64,000 bases of DNA from NCBI GenBank assembly GCA_029228645.1, contig JAPTHR010000005.1:124020-188019 (forward strand), written 5' to 3'. This document shows, one piece after another, positions 14,661 to 23,431 of the stretch. Source of the DNA: Gammaproteobacteria bacterium Milos-ODIII6. Lineage in GTDB: Bacteria; Pseudomonadota; Gammaproteobacteria; Chromatiales; Chromatiaceae. The notes beneath the pieces are model-generated. The model had not been told where the DNA came from, did no database searches, and worked only from the letters and a program-made list of their open reading frames with translations. A program made the position numbers and the translations under genes. Position 1 is the first letter of the stretch. The number at the start of each line of letters is the position of its first letter.

Positions 14661-17312
14661 TCAACGCGCTGTCGGGCGTTTCATGGCGCGCCTGTGCAAC
14701 TCGGTGCGTTGCGCAAAGGAGCCGGCCTCGACGCCCTGACGGTGGCCATTGGCATCCCTGATCGCACCCAGCTGTTTCCACAGCGAGCGTGCATCCAGGC
14801 GGCCGTCCAGCAGCGCCCGATAGCCGCTCACGATCGGCGCCACCTGGTCGGCCGGTTCGTCCACCAGCTCCACCCGGAAATGCCCCAGCCCGGCGCGCTG
14901 CAGTTCAGCCAGCATCGGCGCGGCCGACTGCGCAGCGGCGTTGAATACGGTGTTGCGGCAGCCGATGTCCGCCAGCACGCGGTGATCCTTGCCCTTGGGG
15001 TCGCGCAGGTGGAGCGCGCGCTGTTCACAGGGGCGACCACAGTCGCGGTAGCTGTTGCCGGAAGAGAGAAAACGCGCGAACACGCAGTGCTCGGTATGGA
15101 AGATCGGCAGGTGGTGGTGGGCGATCACCTCCAGGCGGGTGCGCTCTGCCGGTTCGAGGCCGGCGGCGAGTGCCGCGATCTGGCTGGCGTTGAGATCATG
15201 GGTAGGCGCAAGACGCCCCAGCCCCATCTGCAGCAGGGAAAGGGCACCGAGCCGGTTGGCCGCGTTGAGCGAGAAATCGCCGAGCAGCTCGGGGATCGGG
15301 GTTTCTTCATCGTAGGCTGCCCCGGTGCCACCCAGGCATTGCAGCTCCCACAGCAGGCCGCTGGAGCGGACCAGGAGTGCATCCGGGCGCAGCCGCAGCA
15401 GGTAGCGGACCAGGCGCTCCTCGCCCGGTTTGAAGATCCGGGGTGCCGCTACCACCAGGCGATGACCGGCTTGCCGGACCCGCTCGCAGGATGCCTTGAG
15501 ACCATGCACCTCGAGAAAATCGAGGATGATCTCGTCGATGCCCGGCACCTCGAGGGCCGCCTCGACCTGTTCTGCGGTGCGGCACAGGAGTGACAGGGAC
15601 GCTGCCCCGGACGCCTGGGCGGAGGCCGGTATCGGCTCGGCCTGCGGCAGCAGCTCGGCCAGGACCGGGCGCGCTGCCTGCCCGTGCGCCCGCTCATGCT
15701 GTCGCAGCGATGCCCGCAGCGCCGCGACCGCCTCGCGGCGAGCGTGTTTGATCTCGCTCGGGGATACGTACAGTCCCGGCGCCAGGTCGGTGTCGAGCCG
15801 GTCGATACGGAAAGGGCTGTCGCCGAGTCGCCCGATGGCCTTGCCGAGGGTCTGTTCATCCAGCGCGTGCTTGAGCGCCGGCTGCAGGGGTGAGTCGGTG
15901 TGACCGCTGCCGCTGTGTCCGCGCCGGTCGCTGAGCGTGATCTGCAACGGCTGTCCCTGGTGGGCCTCGACATGCACCTTTACCGGCAGGCACGCACGCT
16001 CCCCGCCGGGGTCGGAACGTGGCCCGCTGTCGGTAGCCGCATCGCGGGTTCGCCAGACATGCTCGCCGACCGTGATGTCTGCGGTCGAAAAGCCGCGTCC
16101 GAAGCGCAGGGTGACGGTGCCGTGATCGATTTCCCCGCGGATTGCCTGCCCCTTGCGCTCGACGTGGAAGACGTTGCCGCCGGTCTCGCGGGCCTGTGGA
16201 TCGCCGCGGTCGAAGACCACGCCATCGCCGGCTTTCACCGGGTTGTGCAGGCGCAGGATCACGCCATCGGCGAGTACCTTCTGTACCTGCCCGAGATGGA
16301 GGCCGCGGTGACGTGGGTTTCGCCCGATCACCAGTTCCTGGTGTTGCGGGCCGAGCAGGAAACCGGCACTGAGCCCATCGTGCGCGGCATCCTGCCCGCG
16401 CGAGAACAACTGGGCCAATTGGCGGCGGGTGCCGGTCTCGATCGGGATTTCCTCGAGCGCCGGTGCGCCCGCGAGCCCATGACAGGCGCGCTCGATGGCC
16501 TCGCGGTAAGCGCGCACGGTGGTGGCGACATAGCCCGGTCCCTTGAGCCGGCCCTCGATCTTGAACGACCTTACCCCGGCGCGGATGAGCCTGGGCATCC
16601 AAGCCAGGCCCATGAGGTCCTGGGGCGAGAGCAGGTAGTTGAAATCGCCCTGTTGCTGGAGTTCGCCATCGACCAGCAGGCCGTAGGGCAGGCGGCAGGC
16701 CTGAGCGCACTGGCCGCGATTCGCGGAGCGCCCGCCCCAGGCCTCGCTGGAGAAGCACTGCCCGCTGTAGCTGACACACAGGGCGCCGTGTACGAAGGCC
16801 TCGATCTGCACGCTGCTGTCCGCCGCGTGGATCCGGCTGATGTCATCGATCGAAAGCTCTCTTGCCAGGACCACCCGGGCGATCCCGAGGGAGCGGGCGA
16901 AGGCGACCCCGGCGCTGTCGGTGATCGACATCTGGGTGCTGGCGTGCAGGGGGAGGTGTGGCGCGGTCGCCTGCGCCAGTCGGATGATGCCGAGGTCCTG
17001 CACGATCAGGGCATCCACGCCGCATTGCGCGGCGTGCCGTATATGCCGTTCCGCCTCGGCAAGCTCCTCGTCGAACACCAGGGTATTGAGGGTCAGGAAG
17101 CCACGCCGCCCGCGCTCGTGCAGGTAGCCCATCACCGTCTCGAGCTCGTCCCAGGGGATACCCTCGGCGCGCACGCGCGCATTGAAGCCGCGGTCGAGGC
17201 CGAAGTAGACCGCGTCCGCGCCGGCCTCCACTGCCGCTTCCAGTTGCGCCCGGCCGCCGGCAGGGGCCAGCAGTTCGGGCGCCCGATTCGGCAGGGCCTC
17301 AGCCCGGCTCAT
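14661..17312 (-). CDS. rlhA: U32 family protein RlhA (23S rRNA C2501 hydroxylation)
   Basis: An 883-residue U32 protein of the YdcP/RlhA group. It begins APELLAPAGGRAQLEAAVEAGADAVYFGLDR. It carries the U32 signature in EAFVHGALCVSYSGQCFSS with the following RSANRGQCAQACR, and further Cys residues (NSYRDCGRPCEQ) near the C-terminus. In E. coli RlhA hydroxylates cytidine 2501 of 23S rRNA. This protein is longer than the E. coli one (about 650 residues), with a DUF3656-like middle and a C-terminal repeat of the barrel. The start at 17312 overlaps the previous gene by 14 bases; the longer upstream ORF has shadow composition. Confidence 0.87.
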   Translation of the reverse strand: MSRAEALPNRAPELLAPAGGRAQLEAAVEAGADAVYFGLDRGFNARVRAEGIPWDELETVMGYLHERGRRGFLTLNTLVFDEELAEAERHIRHAAQCGVDALIVQDLGIIRLAQATAPHLPLHASTQMSITDSAGVAFARSLGIARVVLARELSIDDISRIHAADSSVQIEAFVHGALCVSYSGQCFSSEAWGGRSANRGQCAQACRLPYGLLVDGELQQQGDFNYLLSPQDLMGLAWMPRLIRAGVRSFKIEGRLKGPGYVATTVRAYREAIERACHGLAGAPALEEIPIETGTRRQLAQLFSRGQDAAHDGLSAGFLLGPQHQELVIGRNPRHRGLHLGQVQKVLADGVILRLHNPVKAGDGVVFDRGDPQARETGGNVFHVERKGQAIRGEIDHGTVTLRFGRGFSTADITVGEHVWRTRDAATDSGPRSDPGGERACLPVKVHVEAHQGQPLQITLSDRRGHSGSGHTDSPLQPALKHALDEQTLGKAIGRLGDSPFRIDRLDTDLAPGLYVSPSEIKHARREAVAALRASLRQHERAHGQAARPVLAELLPQAEPIPASAQASGAASLSLLCRTAEQVEAALEVPGIDEIILDFLEVHGLKASCERVRQAGHRLVVAAPRIFKPGEERLVRYLLRLRPDALLVRSSGLLWELQCLGGTGAAYDEETPIPELLGDFSLNAANRLGALSLLQMGLGRLAPTHDLNASQIAALAAGLEPAERTRLEVIAHHHLPIFHTEHCVFARFLSSGNSYRDCGRPCEQRALHLRDPKGKDHRVLADIGCRNTVFNAAAQSAAPMLAELQRAGLGHFRVELVDEPADQVAPIVSGYRALLDGRLDARSLWKQLGAIRDANGHRQGVEAGSFAQRTELHRRAMKRPTAR

Positions 17313-17856
17313 CGGGTTTGTGGTCCGGCCACAGGCGGCGCGCGGCTTCGCCATCCTCCACCAGGCTGTGGCAGCTGTTGATGAAGTCGGCCGGCGGCTG
17401 GTGGTGGTCCTCGTCAGGGGATTCACCGCGCCAGGCATACACAGTCTGAATCGCCGTGGTGGCAAGCGGACCCAGCATTTCCACCAGGTGGGTGCAGCCA
17501 TGCGGTCCGCCCAGGGCAAGACGCACCCGCGCCGTCCAGCCCGGCGCAATCTGCTGCCCGATCAGTTTTTCGAAACGCTCCGCCGGGAAATACGGGCAGG
17601 CCGGGTAGGGAGCGTGTTCGATACTGGCCTGGATGGCGATCACGTGCAGGTCATCGTCGACGGTCAGCCGCATCCACATCTCGTGCAGCGGTTCACCCGG
17701 TTCGATGCGGCCGCGTCCGAAGGTCTGCAGGGTCTCGTCGCGGGTGTCGAGGAGGTGGCCGTCGATATCCCAAAGCCCGTCCTCGCGCCGATAGCCGCGG
17801 CATTCGATCCGGCGGGTATGCAGGGGCTCACGACCGGTCACCGGTGGCAGCGGCAT
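17299..17856 (-). CDS. DUF2889 family protein
   Basis: A 185-residue soluble protein with the DUF2889 layout: HTRRIECRGYRREDGLWDIDGHLLDTR at the start, LHEMWMRLTVDDDL in the middle, then CPYFPAERFEKLIG and GGPHGCTHLVEML. The family is conserved in proteobacteria without a proved activity. It overlaps rlhA and follows a small membrane protein by three bases, so the three form one transcript. Confidence 0.85.
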   Translation of the reverse strand: MPLPPVTGREPLHTRRIECRGYRREDGLWDIDGHLLDTRDETLQTFGRGRIEPGEPLHEMWMRLTVDDDLHVIAIQASIEHAPYPACPYFPAERFEKLIGQQIAPGWTARVRLALGGPHGCTHLVEMLGPLATTAIQTVYAWRGESPDEDHHQPPADFINSCHSLVEDGEAARRLWPDHKPDEPG

Positions 17857-17859
17857 GCC

Positions 17860-18096
17860 TCAGTCCTGCGAGGATCGCGTCGAGAACTGGCCCAGCGCAA
17901 TCTTGGCGATCAGGATCGCCCAGGGCAGCCCGTGAAAAAGGAGATCGAAGATATCGATCGGCCGACTGAGCGTGCCCGCGGACAGCATTTTGAGTTTCTC
18001 CCAGATGTGGGGCTCCGGCAGGAAGGGCGCCAGTCCGAGAGTCAGGGCGAACAGCAGGGCGAAATGAATGGGTATTCGGGCAAGGAGGTCGCGCAT
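17860..18096 (-). CDS. small membrane protein (RND-transporter-annotated family)
   Basis: A 78-residue protein with two hydrophobic segments: HFALLFALTLGLAPFLPEPH and FDLLFHGLPWAILIAKIAL. The motif PEPHIWEKLKML followed by RPIDIFDLLFHG matches a conserved small protein often labelled RND transporter in databases, although it lacks any transporter domain. The inner ATG was chosen because the extra upstream residues look random. It leads the operon with the DUF2889 gene and rlhA. Confidence 0.72.
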   Translation of the reverse strand: MRDLLARIPIHFALLFALTLGLAPFLPEPHIWEKLKMLSAGTLSRPIDIFDLLFHGLPWAILIAKIALGQFSTRSSQD

Positions 18097-18211
18097 GGAA
18101 TTGTCTAAGCCGGTAAAAGTCGAATTGTAGCAAGCGCATGCTGCCAAAAGACATGAGGATCCAGCGGCCTCTTGCTAGAATCACGCGTCTTTTCCGAATC
18201 GAATGACAAGC

Positions 18212-19618
18212 ATGAACGTCAAGACCCGTTTTGCCCCCAGCCCGACCGGTTATCTGCACGTCGGCGGCGCGCGTACCGCCCTGTTCTCCTGGTTGCACGC
18301 ACGCCGTCACGGCGGGCGCTTCGTCCTGCGGATCGAGGATACCGACCTGGAACGCTCCACCCAGGAGTCGGTCAATGCCATTCTCGAAGGCATGACCTGG
18401 CTCGGTCTGGAATACGACGAGGGGCCCTTCTACCAGACCCACCGCTTCGAGCACTACGACAGCGTGATCGACGACCTCCTGGCGCGTGGTCTGGCCTACC
18501 GCTGCAACTGTTCCAGGGAGCGCCTCGACACCTTGCGCGAGGAGCAGATGGCGGCCAAGCAGAAGCCTCGCTACGACGGGCATTGCCGCGCGCTCGATGT
18601 CTCGCCGGACGAGCCGCACGTGATCCGTTTCCGCAATCCGCTCGAGGGCAGCGTGGTGTTCGAGGATCTGATCCGCGGCCGCATCGCGGTCGCCAACAGC
18701 GAGCTCGACGACCTGATCATCCGCCGCAGTGACGGCGCGCCGACCTACAACCTGACCGTGGTGGTGGATGACCACGACATGGGCATCACCCAGGTCATCC
18801 GCGGCGATGACCACATCAACAACACCCCGCGCCAGATCAACCTCTACCAGGCGCTTGGCTGGGAGGTGCCGCACTTCGGGCATGTGCCGATGATCCTTGG
18901 AGAGGATGGGGCGCGCCTGTCCAAGCGGCACGGTGCGGTCAGCGTGATGCAGTACCGCGAGCAGGGCTACCTCCCCGAGGCGCTTCTGAATTACCTGGTG
19001 CGTCTCGGTTGGTCGCACGGTGACCAGGAGGTTTTTTCGGTTGACCAGATGATCGAGCTGTTCGATCTGTCCGAGGTCAACCGTTCCCCTTCGACCTTCA
19101 ATACCGAGAAGCTGAACTGGCTCAACCATCAGTACATCAAGCAAGCCGATCCGGCTCGCGTGGCGCACCTGTTGTCGCCGCACATCGGCGACCTGGGGAT
19201 CGATCCGGCGGAGGGGCCGGACCTGGTCACCGTGGTCGAGGCCCAGCGCGAGCGCGCCACCACGCTGATCGAATTGGCCAGGATATCCGCGTTCTACTAC
19301 CGTGACTTTGAAGATTTCGACGTGAAGGCGGCCAAGAAGGCCTTCAAGGGCGACGCGGCGGAGGCGCTGGCGGCGGTCAAGACCCATCTGGCCGAACTCG
19401 AGAGCTGGGAGCGCGAGCCGATCCATGCCTGTGTGGGCGCGACCGTGGACGCGCTCGGGGTCGGATTCGGCAAGGTGGCCATGCCCCTGCGTATCGCCGT
19501 GACCGGCGGTGCTCCGTCTCCGGACCTGGACCTTACGCTCTACCTGGTCGGCCGCGAGTCCAGCCTGCGGCGGATCGACCGCGCAATCGAGCACATCACT
19601 TCGAATACCCAATCGTAG
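18212..19618 (+). CDS. gltX: glutamyl-tRNA synthetase
   Basis: A 468-residue class I aminoacyl-tRNA synthetase that charges tRNA-Glu. The HIGH-type motif is [20 protein letters not shown] at residues 8-27 and the KMSKS-type motif is [11 protein letters not shown]. The C-terminal anticodon-binding domain is present. ATG 18203 is also possible; the family N-terminus matches the second ATG. Because glnS follows directly, this enzyme is expected to be the discriminating type that does not charge tRNA-Gln. Confidence 0.96.
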   Translation: MNVKTRFAPSPTGYLHVGGARTALFSWLHARRHGGRFVLRIEDTDLERSTQESVNAILEGMTWLGLEYDEGPFYQTHRFEHYDSVIDDLLARGLAYRCNCSRERLDTLREEQMAAKQKPRYDGHCRALDVSPDEPHVIRFRNPLEGSVVFEDLIRGRIAVANSELDDLIIRRSDGAPTYNLTVVVDDHDMGITQVIRGDDHINNTPRQINLYQALGWEVPHFGHVPMILGEDGARLSKRHGAVSVMQYREQGYLPEALLNYLVRLGWSHGDQEVFSVDQMIELFDLSEVNRSPSTFNTEKLNWLNHQYIKQADPARVAHLLSPHIGDLGIDPAEGPDLVTVVEAQRERATTLIELARISAFYYRDFEDFDVKAAKKAFKGDAAEALAAVKTHLAELESWEREPIHACVGATVDALGVGFGKVAMPLRIAVTGGAPSPDLDLTLYLVGRESSLRRIDRAIEHITSNTQS

Positions 19619-19638
19619 GAGCGGGCTTGCCCGCGAAT
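19615..19638. repeat. REP element at the gltX stop codon
   Basis: A palindrome with GCGGGC-TT-GCCCGC arms preceded by GTAGGA and followed by GAAT. The gltX TAG stop codon lies inside it. Related copies occur after glnS, and a diverged one lies near 37.7 kb. Confidence 0.7.
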
Positions 19639-19684
19639 CCTGAGATTCATCCGGCACATTGATGCCATCAGCAGGAACACACGC

Positions 19685-21343
19685 ATGAGTGGCGAGACTC
19701 CCGCACCCAAGAACTTCATCCGTCAGATCATCGAGCAGGATCTGGCATCCGGCAAACACGCGGCGATCCGGACCCGCTTTCCACCGGAGCCGAACGGCTT
19801 TCTGCACATCGGGCACGCCAAGTCGATCGTGCTCAACTTTGGTATCGGGAAGGATTACCAGGGCAGCACCAACCTGCGCTTCGATGACACCAACCCGGCC
19901 AAGGAGGAAGAGGCCTTCGTGCGCGCCATCGAGGCCGACGTACGCTGGCTCGGCTACCAATGGGCGGAGCTGCGCTTTGCCTCGGATTACTTCGAGCAGT
20001 TGCACGACTATGCGGTCGAGCTGATCCGCGCCGGCAAGGCCTACGTCTGTGACCTCTCGGCGGACGAGGTCAGGGAATACCGCGGCACCCTGACCGAGCC
20101 GGGCCGGGAGAGCCCGTTCCGCGATCGCAGCGTGGCGGAAAACCTCGAGCTGTTCGAGCGCATGCGCGCCGGTGAGTTCGAGGACGGCAGCCGGACCCTG
20201 CGGGCGAAGATCGACATGGCCTCGCCCAACATCAATATGCGCGATCCGGCCCTGTACCGGATCCGGCATGGCCTGATCCACCATCAGACCGGGGATGCCT
20301 GGTGCATCTACCCGATGTACGACTTCACCCATCCGATTTCGGATGCGATCGAAGGCATCACGCATTCCCTGTGCACCCTGGAGTTCGAGGACCATCGTCC
20401 GCTTTACGACTGGGTCCTGGACAACATCAGCATCGCTTGTCATCCACGCCAGATCGAGTTTGCCCGCCTCAATCTCGAATACACGGTGATGAGCAAGCGC
20501 AAGCTGACCCAGTTGGTCAGCGAGGGGCATGTCAGCGGCTGGGACGATCCGCGCATGCCGACCATCGCCGGTTTGCGCCGGCGCGGCTATACCCCGGAGT
20601 CGATCCGCCAGTTCTGCAACGCGATCGGCGTGACCCGTTCGGACAGCACCGTCGAGATGGGCGTGCTGGAGAACGCGATCCGCACCGATCTGGATGCGCA
20701 CGCGCCGCGTCGCATGGCGGTGCTGCGGCCGCTCAAGCTGGTGATCAGCAATTGGCCGGCAGACCAGGTGGAGACCCTGCAGGGGCCGAACCATCCCAAG
20801 GACGAGGACATGGGTTCGCGTGAACTGCTGCTGACCCGCGAGGTTTACATCGACCGCGACGACTTCCGCGAGGAGGCCAACAAGAAGTACAAGCGCCTGG
20901 TGCTCGGCAGCGAGGTGCGCCTGCGCAACGCCTACGTGATCCGTGCCGACGAGGTCATCCGCGACGACAGCGGCGAGATCGTCGAGGTGCATTGCAGCTA
21001 CGACCCGGAGACCCTGGGCAAGAACCCGGAGGGCCGCAAGGTGCGCGGGGTGATTCACTGGGTCTCGGCGGAACGCGGCATTCCGGCACAGGTGCGTCTC
21101 CACGACCGCCTCTTCCGGGTGCCGAACCCGGGCCGGGGAGGGGATTTCCTCGCGGATCTGAACCCGGATTCGCTACGCGTGCTCGAGGACTGCGTACTCG
21201 AGCCTGCGCTGGAGGGCGCGCAAGCGGGCAGTCGCTTCCAGTTCGAACGCGAGGGCTATTTCTGCCGCGACATCGAGGATGCGTCCGACGGCCGACCGGT
21301 GTTCAACGAGGTCGTGTCGCTGCGCGACTCCTGGGGCGGGTGA
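19685..21343 (+). CDS. glnS: glutaminyl-tRNA synthetase
   Basis: A 552-residue class I synthetase charging tRNA-Gln, the usual GlnRS length. The HIGH motif lies in [20 protein letters not shown], the KMSKS-like motif is VMSKRKL, and a GlnRS-specific stretch reads [21 protein letters not shown]. The C-terminal beta-barrel anticodon-binding domain is complete. AGCAGGA precedes the ATG. It lies 66 bases after gltX, its close relative, and could share its transcript through the intervening REP element. Confidence 0.96.
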   Translation: MSGETPAPKNFIRQIIEQDLASGKHAAIRTRFPPEPNGFLHIGHAKSIVLNFGIGKDYQGSTNLRFDDTNPAKEEEAFVRAIEADVRWLGYQWAELRFASDYFEQLHDYAVELIRAGKAYVCDLSADEVREYRGTLTEPGRESPFRDRSVAENLELFERMRAGEFEDGSRTLRAKIDMASPNINMRDPALYRIRHGLIHHQTGDAWCIYPMYDFTHPISDAIEGITHSLCTLEFEDHRPLYDWVLDNISIACHPRQIEFARLNLEYTVMSKRKLTQLVSEGHVSGWDDPRMPTIAGLRRRGYTPESIRQFCNAIGVTRSDSTVEMGVLENAIRTDLDAHAPRRMAVLRPLKLVISNWPADQVETLQGPNHPKDEDMGSRELLLTREVYIDRDDFREEANKKYKRLVLGSEVRLRNAYVIRADEVIRDDSGEIVEVHCSYDPETLGKNPEGRKVRGVIHWVSAERGIPAQVRLHDRLFRVPNPGRGGDFLADLNPDSLRVLEDCVLEPALEGAQAGSRFQFEREGYFCRDIEDASDGRPVFNEVVSLRDSWGG

Positions 21344-21358
21344 GGTTCCTGTTGGGCG

Positions 21359-21493
21359 GTAGGAGCGAGCGTGCTCGCGAACGGCGGTTGCTGTGGTCGT
21401 CGCGGAGTCGTTTGTTCGCGGCCAAGGCCGCTCCTACAAGGCGGTGGAGCGCAACCGGTCCGGGGACGCGTAGGAGCGAGCTCGCTCGCGAAT
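21359..21493. repeat. three REP elements downstream of glnS
   Basis: Three palindromic units occur between glnS and the cytochrome gene: 21359-21381 (AGCGAGCGTGCTCGCGAA), 21415-21437 in the opposite orientation (TTCGCGGCCAAGGCCGCT) and 21470-21493 (AGCGAGCTCGCTCGCGAA). They are the GTAGGAGCG type found in Pseudomonas-like genomes. The direct/inverted/direct order makes this a BIME-like block. It may stabilise the glnS 3' end or attenuate read-through. Confidence 0.78.
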
Positions 21494-21543
21494 CTCGGCC
21501 TGGCGATAGGCGGCGCAAAAGAGTGGTTTGAGGTGACGGTGCA

Positions 21544-22203
21544 ATGAAACCCTATCCGGTCTGGGATATTCCAACACGCCTGTTCCATTGGGCCCTGGCG
21601 AGCAATTTTCTCGTCTCCTGGCTGAGTTTCGAGATGGGCCGAATGCAGGTGCACCTGTATGCCGGTTACACGATGCTGTCACTGCTGTTGTTCAGAATCG
21701 CTTGGGGCTTTCTCGGTTCCCGTCATTCCCGTTTCAGCGATTTCGTGCGCGGACCGGCGGCCGCGCTGCGCTATCTGCGCAACGGCACCAATCCCACCCC
21801 GGGGCACAATCCCCTTGGGGGTTGGTCGGTACTGGCCCTGCTGGGGCTGCTGCTGGCGCAGGGGGTAAGCGGCTTGTTCAATGCGGATACCGAAGGTACC
21901 CGCGCGCCCTATCACCACCTCTTGTCAGAGCAGCAGGCGAACTGGGTGGGCTTGGTTCACCAACGGGTCTTCGACGCGCTGCTCGTGCTGGTGGCTCTGC
22001 ACCTGCTGGCCGTCGCATTCCACACGCGTTTCAGGAACGAGCCCCTGCTGGCGGCCATGATCCGTGGCCACGCCTCAAAAAAGAACGGTGAGGCCGCCCC
22101 CGTGTCCTGGGGACGTGCGCTCACCGTGATGCTCCTGAGTGCCGGCGCCGTTACGGCGCTGGTGTACTACGCACCCAGGCCGCCGGCGGCTGTCTATTTC
22201 TGA
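21544..22203 (+). CDS. cytochrome b561 family protein
   Basis: A 219-residue di-heme membrane cytochrome b. It starts VWDIPTRLFHWALASNFLVSW, where the RxxHW histidine is the first heme ligand. Others are VHLYAGYTMLSLLLFRIAWGFLG, VGLVHQRVFDALLVLVALHLLAV and AFHTRFR. Four helices are clear, and a fifth C-terminal helix is likely. GAGGTG is placed upstream of the ATG. It probably passes electrons between the quinone pool and a periplasmic cytochrome; the convergent cytochrome c' gene is an obvious candidate partner. Confidence 0.88.
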   Translation: MKPYPVWDIPTRLFHWALASNFLVSWLSFEMGRMQVHLYAGYTMLSLLLFRIAWGFLGSRHSRFSDFVRGPAAALRYLRNGTNPTPGHNPLGGWSVLALLGLLLAQGVSGLFNADTEGTRAPYHHLLSEQQANWVGLVHQRVFDALLVLVALHLLAVAFHTRFRNEPLLAAMIRGHASKKNGEAAPVSWGRALTVMLLSAGAVTALVYYAPRPPAAVYF

Positions 22204-22210
22204 GCCTTCC

Positions 22211-22227
22211 GATCCGGTGGCCGGATC
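22211..22227. other. short hairpin between convergent cytochrome genes
   Basis: GATCCGG (22211-22217) and CCGGATC (22221-22227) form a seven-base-pair stem with a three-base loop in the 22-base gap between the b561 and c' genes. It overlaps the c' stop codon. No T-run follows on either strand, so it is only a weak bidirectional terminator candidate. Confidence 0.4.
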
Positions 22228-22687
22228 AGTCCTGGTACTCCTTGGACTTGTACTTCTTGTGGCAGCCTTTGCAGTTCTCGCCGAGGTCGCCGACCTTGGC
22301 TTTCATGCTGTCCGCGTCCTTGATGCCACCGAAGTCGCGCAGCGCCACCTGGAACTTCTGCATCTTTTCCTGGAAGTCGTCGATTTCGAAATCGACATCC
22401 GGCTTGGCGCGGGTCTTGCCCTCGTAGGAGTCGGGCACATAGCCACGCATCAGGTCGAGTTGACCGATAGCCCCCAGCTCGCGACCGCGCGCCTGGAATT
22501 CCGCGGCATTCCACGGGATATCTCCCTTGGCCATGGCGTTCATGAAGCCGAAGTTGTTACCGATCAGCTTCATCGGTGCCTGGCGCAGTTCCTGTGCCTT
22601 GCGAATGGGATCGTCAGCGGCCAGGGCGGCGCCGGCGAGGGTGATTGAGAGGGTGGCTGCGATCAGTGGCATGAACAGTTTTTTCAT
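22226..22687 (-). CDS. cycP: cytochrome c' (class II c-type cytochrome)
   Basis: A 153-residue periplasmic cytochrome with a signal peptide (LIAATLSITLAGAALA). It is predicted to fold as a four-helix bundle, with the heme site at the very C-terminus (NCKGCHKKYKSKEY), which is diagnostic for cytochrome c'. The N-terminal helix contains RKAQELRQAPMKLIGNNFG. These proteins bind NO and CO at a five-coordinate heme and protect against nitrosative stress. AGGAG and GGGAAG lie upstream of the ATG. Convergent with a cytochrome b561 gene. Confidence 0.93.
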   Translation of the reverse strand: MKKLFMPLIAATLSITLAGAALAADDPIRKAQELRQAPMKLIGNNFGFMNAMAKGDIPWNAAEFQARGRELGAIGQLDLMRGYVPDSYEGKTRAKPDVDFEIDDFQEKMQKFQVALRDFGGIKDADSMKAKVGDLGENCKGCHKKYKSKEYQD

Positions 22688-22769
22688 CTTCCCTTACTCC
22701 TGCATGAACGGACATGTGGCATGCGAAAATTAACACAGTCGGGGTGCTGTATGCCCGGCTCCGACAGTC

Positions 22770-22795
22770 GCGATCCCGTTATCAATCGGGATCGC
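22770..22795. other. nine-base-pair hairpin in cycP-tetR gap
   Basis: GCGATCCCG (22770-22778) pairs with CGGGATCGC (22787-22795) around an eight-base loop. A second, looser pair of arms, GTGGCCCCTGCC and GGCAGGGCCAC, lies further on toward the tetR stop. Lack of a T-run on the minus strand makes termination uncertain. The 195-base gap otherwise holds only the cycP promoter region. Confidence 0.4.
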
Positions 22796-22882
22796 CCAAA
22801 TGGCGTGGCCCCTGCCTCGCAGCCACTCCCGGACGCGGCAGGGCCACTTCGCTTGGCAGAGCGGGGCTACCTGATTGCGGAC

Positions 22883-23245
22883 TCAGTAAATGGGGATATT
22901 GGCATAGCCCTGTGCCTGGTAACCGGTCAGTGACACGAAGGTATTGCCGACCGGCTTGATGCCATCGAGGAGCGTCCCGTTGTCCACCTGGAACAGGCGT
23001 GCGATGATCGCTCGGGCCTGGGCAAGGCTGCCTTGCTGGTCGACACAGGCCTCGCTGAGGATGTGGTCTATTCGTTGCAATAGCTCGCGGTAGATGGCCT
23101 CGGCCAGGGTCTCCTTGGTGCGGAAATGGTGGTAGATCGCCCCGGTACTGCCCCCCACCACACGCCGGATGTCATGTGCCGAGGTATTGAAGTAGCCACG
23201 CTCGGAGAACAGCCGCAGGGCAGTCTCCAGAATCTGCGCGCGCAA
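22883..23245 (-). CDS. TetR family transcriptional regulator (short)
   Basis: A 120-residue protein whose first 60 residues are a clear TetR DNA-binding domain: QILETALRLFSERGYFNTSA, then DIRRVVGGSTGAIYHHFRTKETLAEAIY. The ligand-binding part is only about 60 residues, against 120-150 in typical family members, so it is truncated or unusually short. The start is a TTG with AAGGGG eight bases upstream; no ATG or GTG lies in frame before it. It is divergent from the rhodanese gene with a palindromic operator between them, suggesting autoregulation and control of that gene. Confidence 0.75.
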   Translation of the reverse strand: MRAQILETALRLFSERGYFNTSAHDIRRVVGGSTGAIYHHFRTKETLAEAIYRELLQRIDHILSEACVDQQGSLAQARAIIARLFQVDNGTLLDGIKPVGNTFVSLTGYQAQGYANIPIY

Positions 23246-23298
23246 GGCGGCGCCCCTTACTCGTTGCCCGGATGCGGTGTCGTTCCTGCGGAAGACAT

Positions 23299-23316
23299 AC
23301 CGAACGTTCGTTCGGT
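23299..23316. promoter_or_regulatory. palindromic TetR-type operator
   Basis: ACCGAACGTTCGTTCGGT is a perfect 8-base inverted repeat around TT. It lies between the divergent tetR and rhodanese starts, 54 bases from the first and 115 from the second. Its CGAACG/CGTTCG core is the form often bound by TetR dimers. The encoded regulator is the natural candidate. Confidence 0.7.
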
Positions 23317-23431
23317 TGGCAAGCGATCTTGCGCCACAGTCCGTCTTTCCGCGACCAGAGGTGTCCCGGCGCTGACCGGGTTAAACTCCCGGCCGAAGGT
23401 CAGACAACCCCTGCAACGGAAACGTCCTTTT

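Noticed and set aside
17828-21103. 1091-codon open frame on the minus strand opposite gltX and glnS
   Set aside because: It lies entirely over two well-defined synthetase genes and has no domain features; it arises from strong third-position GC bias.
22211-22227. Strong bidirectional terminator between b561 and cytochrome c' genes
   Set aside because: The stem is only seven pairs and neither strand has a T-run, so it was kept as a weak hairpin only.
23126-23431. Upstream extension of the rhodanese ORF
   Set aside because: It runs back through the tetR coding region and the operator; the signal peptide fixes the start at 23432.
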